DNA of 37,366 nucleotides from assembly GCA_003224145.1 (NCBI GenBank), contig QHYN01000230.1, positions 1 through 37,366 on the forward strand, written 5' to 3'. The notes under the pieces were generated by a model. It searched no databases. It had not been told where the DNA came from and was given only the letters and a program-made list of their open reading frames with translations. This document shows positions 22,101-31,000 of the stretch, piece after piece. Numbering within the stretch: the stretch's first letter is position 1; the number at the start of each line of letters is the position of its first letter. The position numbers and the translations under genes are program-made. The stretch is from Acidobacteriota bacterium. Its GTDB lineage: Bacteria > Acidobacteriota > Terriglobia > Acidiferrales > UBA7541.

Positions 22101-22795
22101 CGGAGCGTGGTCCTAGCCGTTTCCAGGGATGGAGATTCGAGCAGAAAATGTTCGTAGTTGTGGTCAAGCGATTGGTAGCGCTTTGTCGCAGGGTTCCACC
22201 GTACGCCGATGGGAAGGACGTGCAAATCGGTTGTGCCTTTCAACGGTGTGAAGTAAAGCTCCAAACCCTTGTCCGCGCTTTGTTCGTACTGCAGCCGCCA
22301 GCCGGTCACCGGAGTCAGAGGAGTCAGGCCTAGAAAGCCTTTCTGATTCTTCAGATGTTCATCGCAGCGTAGAACTTCCGCCCATTTCCCGTCGGTGTTC
22401 TCGACGACCACGGCGCGCGTCACGATCGTGCCCGGCAAATTATTGGTGGGGGTTTTTGGCACCACGTTCGCCGCCAGGAATTCCTGATTGCCGTTCTTTG
22501 CCAGATCCCCGAACGCCAGCACTTGTGTCTCGCTTCCTAGCAAGGATTTCGCCGCCGATTGAATCTCTTCGGAGATGGCCGGTTCGGCAGGTTTGGTTTC
22601 GGCCTGCGCGGATGGCTTGGGCGCATCCGCCCCGCACCCGCCCACAAGAATAGCCATGGGCAAGAAACCGAGAAAGAAAGGCAGCGGGATTCGCCCGGTT
22701 CGGACGGCCCCGGGACCGAGGATCCTCTTTAAGAAGGACGGAACGCCGCCCGCCCCGTTAGCACACGGACATTTGCTTGGCGAGGTTTTCTCCAT
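22097..22795 (-). CDS. Putative lipoprotein of unknown function upstream of the ABC exporter pair
   Basis: This 232-residue protein has a hydrophobic stretch ending in a lipobox-like LVGGC (residues about 42-55), followed by a Pro/Ala/Glu linker (ADAPKPSAQAETKPAEPA). The N-terminal 30 residues before it are long for a signal peptide, so the true start may be internal (for example a GTG near residue 30). The mature part includes QVLAFGDLAKNGNQEFLAAN, resembling an FG-GAP/VCBS-like motif, and VENTDGKWAEVLRCDEHLKN, TGWRLQYEQSADKGLELYFT. I do not recognise the family. The stop overlaps the exporter start by ATGA, so it is translated together with it and may work at the same export site. Confidence 0.72.
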   Translation of the reverse strand: MEKTSPSKCPCANGAGGVPSFLKRILGPGAVRTGRIPLPFFLGFLPMAILVGGCGADAPKPSAQAETKPAEPAISEEIQSAAKSLLGSETQVLAFGDLAKNGNQEFLAANVVPKTPTNNLPGTIVTRAVVVENTDGKWAEVLRCDEHLKNQKGFLGLTPLTPVTGWRLQYEQSADKGLELYFTPLKGTTDLHVLPIGVRWNPATKRYQSLDHNYEHFLLESPSLETARTTLR

Positions 22796-22908
22796 CAGAG
22801 GCTTGGCGCCGCGAGCGTAAACTTGGCCGCACGCTCAGGCTTCCCATCTTTCCCCGGAGCGCAGACGATTTCCACTCTCTGCGGAATCTCCGGATAGGCC
22901 GAATCCAA
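22795..22908 (-). other. Possible 37-codon ORF or gene remnant ending in TGATG with the lipoprotein gene
   Basis: In one minus-strand frame an open stretch from a TTG at 22908 ends with a TGA whose last base is the first base of the lipoprotein ATG (TGATG, 22797-22793). It encodes SAYPEIPQRVEIVCAPGKDG then KPERAAKFTLAAPSL, which has a protein-like composition and a pattern of alternating polar and hydrophobic residues. The frame is closed by TAG just before (22917-22915), so it is either a very short gene or the surviving C-terminus of a lost one. A TAGAAT sequence about 15 bases upstream could be a -10 box. Confidence is low. Confidence 0.3.
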
Positions 22909-22988
22909 CGTCCACTATTACAATTCTAGCTGTTGCCCGCGTTCTGTGGAAGGACTCCTCGATTCCGGTTGGCCACGGAAGGAACGTC

Positions 22989-23669
22989 CTAGCGCTGTGT
23001 GAGAATCGCATCCAGCCGGGCTTCCATGTTCTCCTCTCCTTCGGACCAAAGCTCGGTCCGTTCCACGGGCAGCGCGCGTTCGATGGCCTCCAGCCAGTGA
23101 AACAATTGTTGGATGTTCTCGCGGGTCTTGTCGTGATATTGCTTCAAGTTGTTGCTCGTTGCCATCCACTGCCGGAAAGTGTGCTCCACGGGGTGTTCCG
23201 AGGAATTAAATGGATTGGAAGCGGCAGCCGGAGGGAGCATTCCGGCATGCCCGGTGAAAAAATGCTCGAAGCCCAAATCCGCCTGGAAGTGTCCCGCCGT
23301 AGCTGCAACACCGTCATCGTAATCCAGGCCGTGGCAGGTCAGTATCAGCGGCTCTGGCTTCCGCTGCCACTTGAGGCTCTCGATGTCGAAACCCCACAGG
23401 TCCCATCTGGCACTGACGATGTAGGCAGTGTCCGAGTTTAGGTGCAGGGCGGCCATCGCGGCTACCTCTGCCGGACCGGCATCCAGCGGACGCAAATCCC
23501 ATTCGGCGATGGGAGTCTCACCCGGATCGACAGCCTGGACGATCAATTCTTCAAAGGTATGGTGAGAGGCTGACAAGGGGGCGGTGGTTAGGAATCGCGC
23601 GAACTCGGCGATCATTGTTTCGATAGAGAAATCGCGCGTCCACACGCGCAGGTAAGCATGGTTGGCCAT
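22989..23669 (-). CDS. Conserved-looking hypothetical protein, probably cytoplasmic
   Basis: This 226-residue protein has no signal peptide or membrane helix. It is rich in Trp and His (VWTRDFSIETMIAEFARFL, SARWDLWGFDIESLKWQRKP, GLDYDDGVAATAGHFQADLG, FEHFFTGHAGML, EHPVEHTFRQWMATSNNLKQ) and ends in a charged helix (LFHWLEAIERALPVERTELW). I do not recognise a family. The His/Asp/Glu content would allow metal binding, but there is no diagnostic motif. It is followed, in the minus direction, by the small ORF and lipoprotein genes after about 80 bases, and preceded by the PilZ/coiled-coil gene after 88 bases, so it may be in a transcript with either. Confidence 0.72.
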   Translation of the reverse strand: MANHAYLRVWTRDFSIETMIAEFARFLTTAPLSASHHTFEELIVQAVDPGETPIAEWDLRPLDAGPAEVAAMAALHLNSDTAYIVSARWDLWGFDIESLKWQRKPEPLILTCHGLDYDDGVAATAGHFQADLGFEHFFTGHAGMLPPAAASNPFNSSEHPVEHTFRQWMATSNNLKQYHDKTRENIQQLFHWLEAIERALPVERTELWSEGEENMEARLDAILTQR

Positions 23670-23757
23670 GACGATTGAACCTTTGGGATTATACCGGGCT
23701 CAAAGAGAAGTGGCGAATCAGGCGAGGAGAAGGCGGTCCTTGAAGAGGACATGGCTT

Positions 23758-26541
23758 TCAGGCTCCTGTGTTCGCGCTTTTTGCGCGGACGGGAGGCTCC
23801 GTCGGGGGCGAAAATCTCTTTGCGATCTCCGCAAGCCGTTCACGAAGAGATTCACCCACGCCCGCGAAAACTTGGGTGCAGGCTTCGCGGAGTTTTTCTT
23901 CTGCGGTGGCGGCTATCCCCGATATCATTTCGCGCGACTGGTGATCGAGAGACGCGACGGTGGCCAGCATCCACTGATTCGAAACACTCTCCATCCGATT
24001 CTTATAGTGTTCCGCGGCTTCCTCACCCATCCTGTCGTAGACGCGCTGCATCTCTTTCTGGTGGGCTTCGGTCATCGATTTCCACTGTTCGAGAAGCGGC
24101 GCAAATCCTTCCGAGACCTTCTTCTGGGCTTCTGTAACGCCTGCTTGAAGCACTCCGCCCAAGGCTGCCTGGAACCGATTCAGAAAAGCATCCTGTTCGG
24201 CAGTCACTTGCCGCGCAAGTATGGTTCGTTCTTCTTCAGTGGAGCGCTTTAGCTCCTGGTTGTAGCCTTCGAGTTCCTGCCGGGCGGTGCGCTGGATTTC
24301 GTCCGTGAACGCCGCCGCGGTGGTATCCGCCGCTTCCGCGAAGAGTGCCCGTGCGCGTTCGAAGGAATCGCGCACCACGTCTTCTAGCTGGGTCTGCGTG
24401 TGTCCCACAAAATTGCGACTGGAATGATCCAATTCGGTTGCAAACAGGCTGGAGATCTCGCCCGCTTTATCGCGCAGTTGGTTCGCAGTCTGCTCGATGG
24501 CCTTTTCGGCTTGATTCTGAATCTGAGTCTGCGCTTTCTTCTCGTACCATTCCGCGGATTTGAAGAGTTCCTCGACCACCTGGTGCTTCAAGTGGCTAAC
24601 TCTTTCTTCCAGCTCCACCAGGCTCCGGTCCGTGATGGATTGCGAGGATTCTTGAAGGATTTGCTCGACGCTGCCCAGGTTCTCCCGGAAGCGTGCGAGC
24701 GATTCCGCGAACGCTTCGTCGGCCGACGTTCGAATGCGATCCTGCTGGAGAGTCAACGCGGCATCCAGCAGCGAGCGGCCCCCCGCCAAACGGTGGATAG
24801 CCTCATCCGTCCGGGCGATGTGGGGATGCACCATCTCTTCGATTTGCCGATCAAACTGTTCCAATGCCCGTTTTGTCGCTTCTTCGAATGTAGTCCGAAT
24901 ATGAGCGTTCATCTGTTCGAAGAGAGATTCCGACTCGCGTTGCAGTTCACTCCGCCGCTCGCCCAGCACATCATTTAATTGCCCCTGAAATCCAGCGAGG
25001 GCTTGCTGTTGAGCGCTCTGGAGGTGCGCGGTGTGATGTTCGAGCAGCTCGCCCGCTTCTCCGGCGCGAGCCACTATTGATTCCAGCCTTTGAGACTGTT
25101 CCTGGAACCCCTGACACAGAACGGCCAGCCGCTGTTCGGATCCGGCCACTGCAGCTCCCGCCGATTCGCGCAAAGCCGTGGCGTGTCGCGCCGTCTCCTC
25201 CTGGAATTGAACAATCAATGCGCGTATATGTTCGTTCAGTCCACCGGCGGCGCGATCCTGTGCTTCTGCAACGGTGCCTTCCAGGGACTCGCGGAGGTGC
25301 CCCTGCGCGGCTTCGAACTCCTTGGAGACCTGCTCGTGCCAGGAAGCTTGTGCGGCTGTCAGCGCCACCGTCACTTGCTGCTGAAGCTCGGTTGCTCGGG
25401 AGTCGAGTGCAGCACGTTGCACATTGGCCGCGTCTTCCCTTTGGCTTGCTGTTTCCTCCAGCGCAAGCGTCGCAGTTTCTGCATGCGCAGCAATGTGCGC
25501 TTCTGCCTGGTCCACCTCGGTTTTCAACCGAGCAGCGGTCTCTTCTGCTTGCTGGCAAGCCGTCCTCAGGGATTCTGCGGTAGCTTCCAGTCGCTGTACC
25601 TGTTCACTACGTTGCGCGAGCGCTTCTTGCGAAAGCCTGGCTGTCAGATCTCGGGTGAGCTGTTCCAGTTGTGGAGCCAGCCATCGTGGCAGCTCTGTCC
25701 GCAAAGCTTCTGCTGCGGCCGCATGGGCCTCCCGCGAGTGCTTGTCGGTTTCCTGTCGGAGTTTTTCGATTGCGCGTGCGGTTTCATCGGCAATTTCCGC
25801 ACGCCCCGCGGCAAACTTTTGTTCCCATTGCTCGAAGGAGAGACGCCGCTCGACCGAGACCGCTTGAGAAGCCGCTTCCCGCGCGGCCGCCTGAATTTGT
25901 TGCCTGGCATCGGCGACCAGCCTGGCGACCTGGCGTGCCAATTGGAGAGACGCGTCCGTGGTGCTTGCCGGAGAAGGAAAAACTCGCAGGTTATCGCCCA
26001 CGATCGCCGGGGGAACCTCGGCCTCGTGCACACCTGCTGCCGCTTCGGGTTCAGCAGCAAGAGATGCAACCTCTGCCTCTTCCGGCGGTGCGTCCACCTT
26101 AGGCGCGGGCTGTACCCCCTCAGGAAATGCAAACCAATCTTCGGGCGGGAACGCGATGCCCCAAACATTTCCGGAAACTTCTAATTCCAAGGCTACCTGA
26201 AACAACTGACGGACTGTGCGTGGCCGCTGAATCCATGCCACTCTGCCCCGCACCGTGCGCGGGAGCTGTCCCGTTTCCGGGTGGGGAACCTCCAAAGACA
26301 CCCACATGTTTTTCAGGACATAGTGTTTTGACTGGTAGCGACACCCATGGCAGTTGATGATGAGCGACGAAGTCCGCTCCACAAACGGTCGGCCGAGCGC
26401 ATCCACACCGGTTACTACGAGAGGAACAGCCTGCACGATGCGCGTGCTTCTCCGCTTTCTCAACTCGCTGCCGGGGTTGGCTACGGTTTCCGAAACCATC
26501 TCGATTGTCTCATCAACAAAATTTCCGCCTGAATCATTCAT
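23758..26541 (-). CDS. PilZ-like domain fused to a very long coiled coil
   Basis: This is a 927-residue protein. Residues about 25-140 resemble a PilZ domain: an RKRRSTRIVQAVPLVVTGVD opening with RxxxR, and SLIINCHGCRYQSKHYVLKN where the usual (D/N)xSxxG motif would be, here NxHGC with a CxxC pair, then VRGRVAWIQRPRTVRQLFQV and GNVWGIAFP. A Pro/Glu/Ala linker (about 145-215) follows. Residues about 215-905 are almost uninterrupted helix with heptad character, rich in Ala, Glu, Gln and Arg. No membrane helix or signal is seen. PilZ domains bind cyclic di-GMP through the two motifs; the second is altered here, so binding is uncertain. The architecture suggests a cytoskeletal or polar scaffold (inference). 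Confidence 0.8.
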   Translation of the reverse strand: MNDSGGNFVDETIEMVSETVANPGSELRKRRSTRIVQAVPLVVTGVDALGRPFVERTSSLIINCHGCRYQSKHYVLKNMWVSLEVPHPETGQLPRTVRGRVAWIQRPRTVRQLFQVALELEVSGNVWGIAFPPEDWFAFPEGVQPAPKVDAPPEEAEVASLAAEPEAAAGVHEAEVPPAIVGDNLRVFPSPASTTDASLQLARQVARLVADARQQIQAAAREAASQAVSVERRLSFEQWEQKFAAGRAEIADETARAIEKLRQETDKHSREAHAAAAEALRTELPRWLAPQLEQLTRDLTARLSQEALAQRSEQVQRLEATAESLRTACQQAEETAARLKTEVDQAEAHIAAHAETATLALEETASQREDAANVQRAALDSRATELQQQVTVALTAAQASWHEQVSKEFEAAQGHLRESLEGTVAEAQDRAAGGLNEHIRALIVQFQEETARHATALRESAGAAVAGSEQRLAVLCQGFQEQSQRLESIVARAGEAGELLEHHTAHLQSAQQQALAGFQGQLNDVLGERRSELQRESESLFEQMNAHIRTTFEEATKRALEQFDRQIEEMVHPHIARTDEAIHRLAGGRSLLDAALTLQQDRIRTSADEAFAESLARFRENLGSVEQILQESSQSITDRSLVELEERVSHLKHQVVEELFKSAEWYEKKAQTQIQNQAEKAIEQTANQLRDKAGEISSLFATELDHSSRNFVGHTQTQLEDVVRDSFERARALFAEAADTTAAAFTDEIQRTARQELEGYNQELKRSTEEERTILARQVTAEQDAFLNRFQAALGGVLQAGVTEAQKKVSEGFAPLLEQWKSMTEAHQKEMQRVYDRMGEEAAEHYKNRMESVSNQWMLATVASLDHQSREMISGIAATAEEKLREACTQVFAGVGESLRERLAEIAKRFSPPTEPPVRAKSANTGA

Positions 26542-26595
26542 ACAAACCGCCCCGTACCTCAGTGTTATCCCTTCTCGCGATCCAGAGGCGCCGCA

Positions 26596-26931
26596 CTACT
26601 TCCTGGCGACGCTCTCTGTGGCACCTTCCGGGGCTGGTTTCCTGTGCGTTCCCGTCAAAAGCATCCAAGCTTCCTTTGCGACCCAGATTGGTCCGACCAA
26701 CAAATAAATCGGTCCCTGAAAAAACGCTGGATTATTTCCTTCCATCCGGTGCCCGAGAAACAAGAGCACCCATCCTCCCAAGAAAAATACTGCTCCCCAG
26801 ACCCACTTCATGAGAAGCAGGAGAATGATTCCAACAAAAATCATGGGTATCCCGACACCATGCAGGATTTTGTTCGAAGCAGATCCGTGCTCGTGATCAT
26901 ACTGCGCCATGTAGTGCGCCAGGTTTGACAT
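26596..26931 (-). CDS. DUF962/Mpo1-like small membrane protein
   Basis: This 111-residue protein begins MSNLAHYMAQYDHEHGSASN, followed by KILHGVGIPMIFVGIILLLL and two more hydrophobic segments (VWGAVFFLGGWVLLFLGHRM, YLLVGPIWVAKEAWMLL). The N-terminal Tyr/His/Asn pattern (YxxxHxxxxNKxxHxxGxP) and the GHxxEGNxPAF motif are the marks of the DUF962/Mpo1 family. The yeast member Mpo1 is an Fe(II)-dependent dioxygenase acting on 2-hydroxy fatty acids, and the conserved histidines (His14, His24, His59-region) are kept here. A similar lipid alpha-oxidation role is possible but not shown for bacterial relatives. The start at 26931 has AGGAG 8 bases upstream; the ATG-type start at 26985 is rejected. 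It lies 54 bases upstream of the PilZ gene on the same strand. Confidence 0.85.
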   Translation of the reverse strand: MSNLAHYMAQYDHEHGSASNKILHGVGIPMIFVGIILLLLMKWVWGAVFFLGGWVLLFLGHRMEGNNPAFFQGPIYLLVGPIWVAKEAWMLLTGTHRKPAPEGATESVARK

Positions 26932-27118
26932 GAGCGCAACTCCTGTCCGCCGCGGAGCGGTTGGCATTTGCAGGTGGGGAGACAACCACCGTGGAATTCA
27001 AACTGTATACCAAATTGGAAGAATTGACTAGAGCGTACTGTAAGTACTAGAAGTCATTTAACGATGGTAAGGGGCATGGGAAAGCGGCAGCTAGGGAGGG
27101 AGGACCGACCCTGAGTCA

Positions 27119-27135
27119 CACTTTCGAAGAAAGTG
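27119..27135. other. Perfect 7-bp hairpin in the recR/DUF962 spacer
   Basis: CACTTTC-GAA-GAAAGTG forms a tight stem-loop in the 209-base stretch between recR (ending 27195, minus) and the DUF962 gene. No U-tract follows on either side, so it is not a clear terminator. Apart from this I see nothing in 26987-27194. Confidence 0.3.
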
Positions 27136-27194
27136 ACGCTGGAAGCGTTTCGGAATTTGTGGAGGGTGACGACCTCCCAATGTGGAACGATTCG

Positions 27195-27794
27195 CTAAAG
27201 TTCCCGGCGCCCTTCCATGGCTTTCAGCATGGTCACTTCGTCGGCATATTCCAAGTCAGCACCTACTGGGATGCCGACGCCAATGCGGGTGACGCGGACG
27301 CCTAACGGTTTGAGGAGCTTTGAAAGGTAGACGGCGGTTGCTTCGCCTTCCGCAGTGGGATTCGTGGCGATGATGATCTCTTCCACCGTGGCGCCTTTCA
27401 ATCTCTCAATAAGCGACTTGATATGAAGTTGATCCGGACCACGGCCGGAGAGCGGAGAAAGCGAGCCGCCCAGTACGTGATACATACCGCTGTACGTGCG
27501 GGTCTTCTCGATAGCCAGGATGTTGTGCGCTTCTTCGACCACACAAATGGTCTTCTTGTTTCGCGTGGGCCCGGTGCAGTAGAGACAAGGATCGGCATCC
27601 GTGAGGTTTTGGCAGATGGAGCAGGCGCGAATTTTTTCCTTGGCGTCGCGAATGGCGTCGGCGAGCGCCAGCGCATCTTCCGGCGCAGCCCGCAGCAGAA
27701 AAAACGCCAGGCGCTGCGCGGTTTTTTGGCCAATCCCGGGGAGATGTTTCAATTCATCGATGAGGCGTTCGACAGGAGCGGCAAAGTCAGGCAT
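27195..27794 (-). CDS. recR: Recombination mediator protein RecR
   Basis: This 199-residue protein has the standard length. A helix-hairpin-helix ([20 protein letters not shown], residues 17-36) is followed by the four-cysteine zinc site (Cys58, Cys61, Cys70, Cys73 in [16 protein letters not shown]) and a Toprim domain ([20 protein letters not shown], then [20 protein letters not shown] and [17 protein letters not shown]). The C-terminal Walker B-like part is [20 protein letters not shown]. RecR works with RecO, and RecF where present, to load RecA on gapped DNA. In most bacteria recR directly follows ybaB and dnaX; here two plus-strand genes lie between, so recR needs its own promoter in 27795-28037, where I see no strong match. 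Confidence 0.96.
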   Translation of the reverse strand: MPDFAAPVERLIDELKHLPGIGQKTAQRLAFFLLRAAPEDALALADAIRDAKEKIRACSICQNLTDADPCLYCTGPTRNKKTICVVEEAHNILAIEKTRTYSGMYHVLGGSLSPLSGRGPDQLHIKSLIERLKGATVEEIIIATNPTAEGEATAVYLSKLLKPLGVRVTRIGVGIPVGADLEYADEVTMLKAMEGRREL

Positions 27795-28037
27795 GCAGAA
27801 TGTGTAACATAGCGGCGCGCATTAGCGCAAACGGCTCAGAGTTGGCAATGACACTTCTAATGTCGTGCTTTGGATACGGGCCAGGCAAGGCAGTACTTCA
27901 CTAAGTCCCGCAATCTGAGCTATTTATCAAGAACCCGTTTACTGGCAGGGCCAACTGGGAAACAAAGTGCAAGATTCTCGTCTGGGGTCGTTCTACCATC
28001 GGAAAGGGTCAAGCACTACCAAGGACGCCCATAGCCC

Positions 28038-31000
28038 ATGGTTGAGCTGATTATTGTCCTCTTCGCAATCCTGGCGGTCATCACTCCCTTCCTGACGCTT
28101 TACCTGTTAGGGAAATACAAGAAATTACGCACGGATTTGGACCAGGTCCGGGAAGCGCATTCCCGGGAGTTCGCCTCCTTGCATCACGAGGTCGCCTACC
28201 TCAAGAAACAGCTTGTTACTGCTGCCCCTCTGGCGCCTTCAACTGTCGAAACGCCGGTTGAACGCCCTGTCGCTCCCGTTGCGCCTCCTGTCAAGGAAAC
28301 GCCTGCGGTGCCCTCTCGCGTCGAGTTGCCGACACCGGTAAAAGTGCCACCGCTGCCTTCCATAACGCCTGCGTCGAGCCCAATTCTCGAAAAACGGGCG
28401 GAACCGCCCTTGGAGAAAAAGCCGCCAGAGCCAACTCCCCAATTGCCGGCATCACCACCTACCCCACCGGCGAGCACACCCTACCAGAAATCGCCTGCGC
28501 CACCTCCTCCGAGCAAGCAGGCGGCACCAGCGGTCCAGCCTCCGGCGTCGCGCGTGCCGTCTCTCACACCGAAGCCTGCGGTAGAGATTCCTCCTACCGC
28601 GGCTGCGCGTGTCACCACGTCTCCGCCGGTTTCCGCCCTTCGCGTTCCTGCGCGAAAGGCCACGCTTCAGCAGCGCATGAAAGCCGTTTCGGCCATCGAG
28701 GAAACACTCGGCACCAACTGGCTCAACAAGTTGGGCATCATCATCCTGGTAGTCGGCGTCGCTCTCTTTGGCATTTACGAGCTTGGTACGCTCGGCCCGC
28801 TGGGCAAGGTTGGTATTTCATACTTCACTTCCATCTTTCTTCTCGCTGGTGGGATTGCGCTCGAAAAGCGTGAGCGCTATCGCCTTCTCGGCCGCACCGG
28901 GATCGGGGGCGGCTGGGCACTGCTGTTCTTCAGCACGTACGGGATGTATCACGTTGGCGCGATGCGTGTTTTTCCGCGAGACCTCGAATGGCTGACCGTC
29001 GATTGTGCGCTGATGCTGCTGGTTGCAGTGGCCATGGCGCTTCATACCCTTCGTTATCGCTCGCAATTCGTCACCGGCCTCGCTTTTCTTCTTGGCTATT
29101 TTACTGTTGGGCTCAGTCAAAATAGCGTTTATAGTCTTTCCGCAGGAGTTTTCCTTGCGATTGGCCTGGTATCCATCGTCCTGAAGATGGGCTGGTTCGA
29201 ACTGGAAGTATTCGGGATTCTTTCCACCTATCTCACTCATCTTTACTGGCTCTATCGGCTTCTTGGCATCAATGGCGCGCAAGGACACGCCTTTCCCGAA
29301 TACCATGCTAGCCTGGTCATCCTTTTCCTTTACTGGTTCACCTTCCGCATTTCCTATATAGCTCGCTCGATCAAGAGCGATTTCGAAGAGCATGTTTCCA
29401 CTGCCGCAGCAGTTCTCAACATGTTTCTGCTTCTCGGGTGCCTGAAGTTTCAGTCGGTGCAGCCGGAACTCGCATACATCGCGCTATTTGCTGTGGGAGC
29501 GGCGGAATTTATCTGTGCACAGATTCCCGTTACGAAACGCCGCCGCGAAGCATTCATCGTGCTTACTGTCGCCGGTGCGGCGCTCATGCTCGCGGCTGTC
29601 CCAGCCCACTACGCGGGCAACGACAAACACGTGACGATCCTCTGGCTCGTTGGCACGGAAGTGTTTCTGATTGCCGGCGTCCTGGTGAAGGAAATTGTCT
29701 TTCGCCGTCTCGGCCTGCTTACGGGTCTTCTGGTTGGCATCCGGCTCCTCGGGTTCGACTTCCGCGATCTTGTCAACCTGCGTTTGCAGGGTGAAAAGCT
29801 GGAGCTCGGCGCGGGTGTCCTTTTCGCTTTCTGCGCCATCGTGTTCTACCTCAACAGTCCCGGGCTCGGCTCGCGCTGGAAAGAATTTTTTGACCGCTCT
29901 CCCGATCGGCCGTTGTTGACCGTGCATTCTTATCTGGGCGCTTTTGCCGCAGCTACAGCGGTCTGGGCTCTTTTCTTGCAGGATTGGACAGCAATCGCTT
30001 TCGCAGCGGTCATGCTCATTCTGGCAGCAGCCGGCCGCGCTCTCGAGTCGCGACATTTGCAGGTGCAATATACGTTACTCGGGCTCGTCACTCTCTATCG
30101 TACGGCGGTTGTCAATCTGCACCTGGAATCCCCCGAACACGCGCACGTGCGCATGCGTCTCCTGACTTTGCCCATTCTCGGAGCAGCGTTCTATCTCACG
30201 GCCAAGCTGGCCGCGCACCGGGACGATCCGGAGCAGCGAACTTTGCGCGGCCTTTTTGCTGCCGCGGGCACAGCTATCATCGCTCTGCTCATTTGGTTTG
30301 AAGTGCCCGAACTCTGGCAGCCGCTTGCCTTCATCGCCTTCGCGGTAATTCTCTCGGAAGCCGCGCGGGCCTTGACCCATCACGCCATCGGCTGGCATTC
30401 GCATGTTCTGGGTGGTCTCGCTGTTTTCACCGCGCTTACGGCAGACCAGTACAACGCGCACACCTGGCATACCATTCCGGTGCACGCGCTGGGCGCTTTG
30501 CCGGTGGTTGCCGGCCTCTACTGGCTCGCGAAGCGCGTTGGCGTCATAAATCCTCGTCACCTCAGCATCGCGCAGGTTGCCTACACTTGGGCGGGGTCCG
30601 GGTTGATGGTCTGGATTCTCGAGGAGGCTCTGCGCGCGCCATGGATTGCCTTCGGATGGATTGTTTTCGCGGTCGCACTCGCACTGTCCGCGCGCTGGAT
30701 TCGCTATCAGCAACTCGCCTGGCAGGCCAACGTGGTTGGAATCTGTGCTCTGCTTCGCGCGTTTTTCTACAACTACGGCCTCGAACAGAAATTCTGGGGC
30801 CCCATCTTGCTCCGGGTATTCACCATTTCCGTGGTTGCTGCCGGATTGTATTTCCTCTCGCGCCAAGCCGCCCCAGAGCAGCGCTTCGCGCGTGCCGTGG
30901 CTTTCTTTCATTCGTTCGCTGCAACGGGGCTCCTGGCGTATCTCGCCTGGTATGAAGCTCCCAACGGCTGGCTTGCTCCGCTGTGGGCTGGGTTCGCCCT

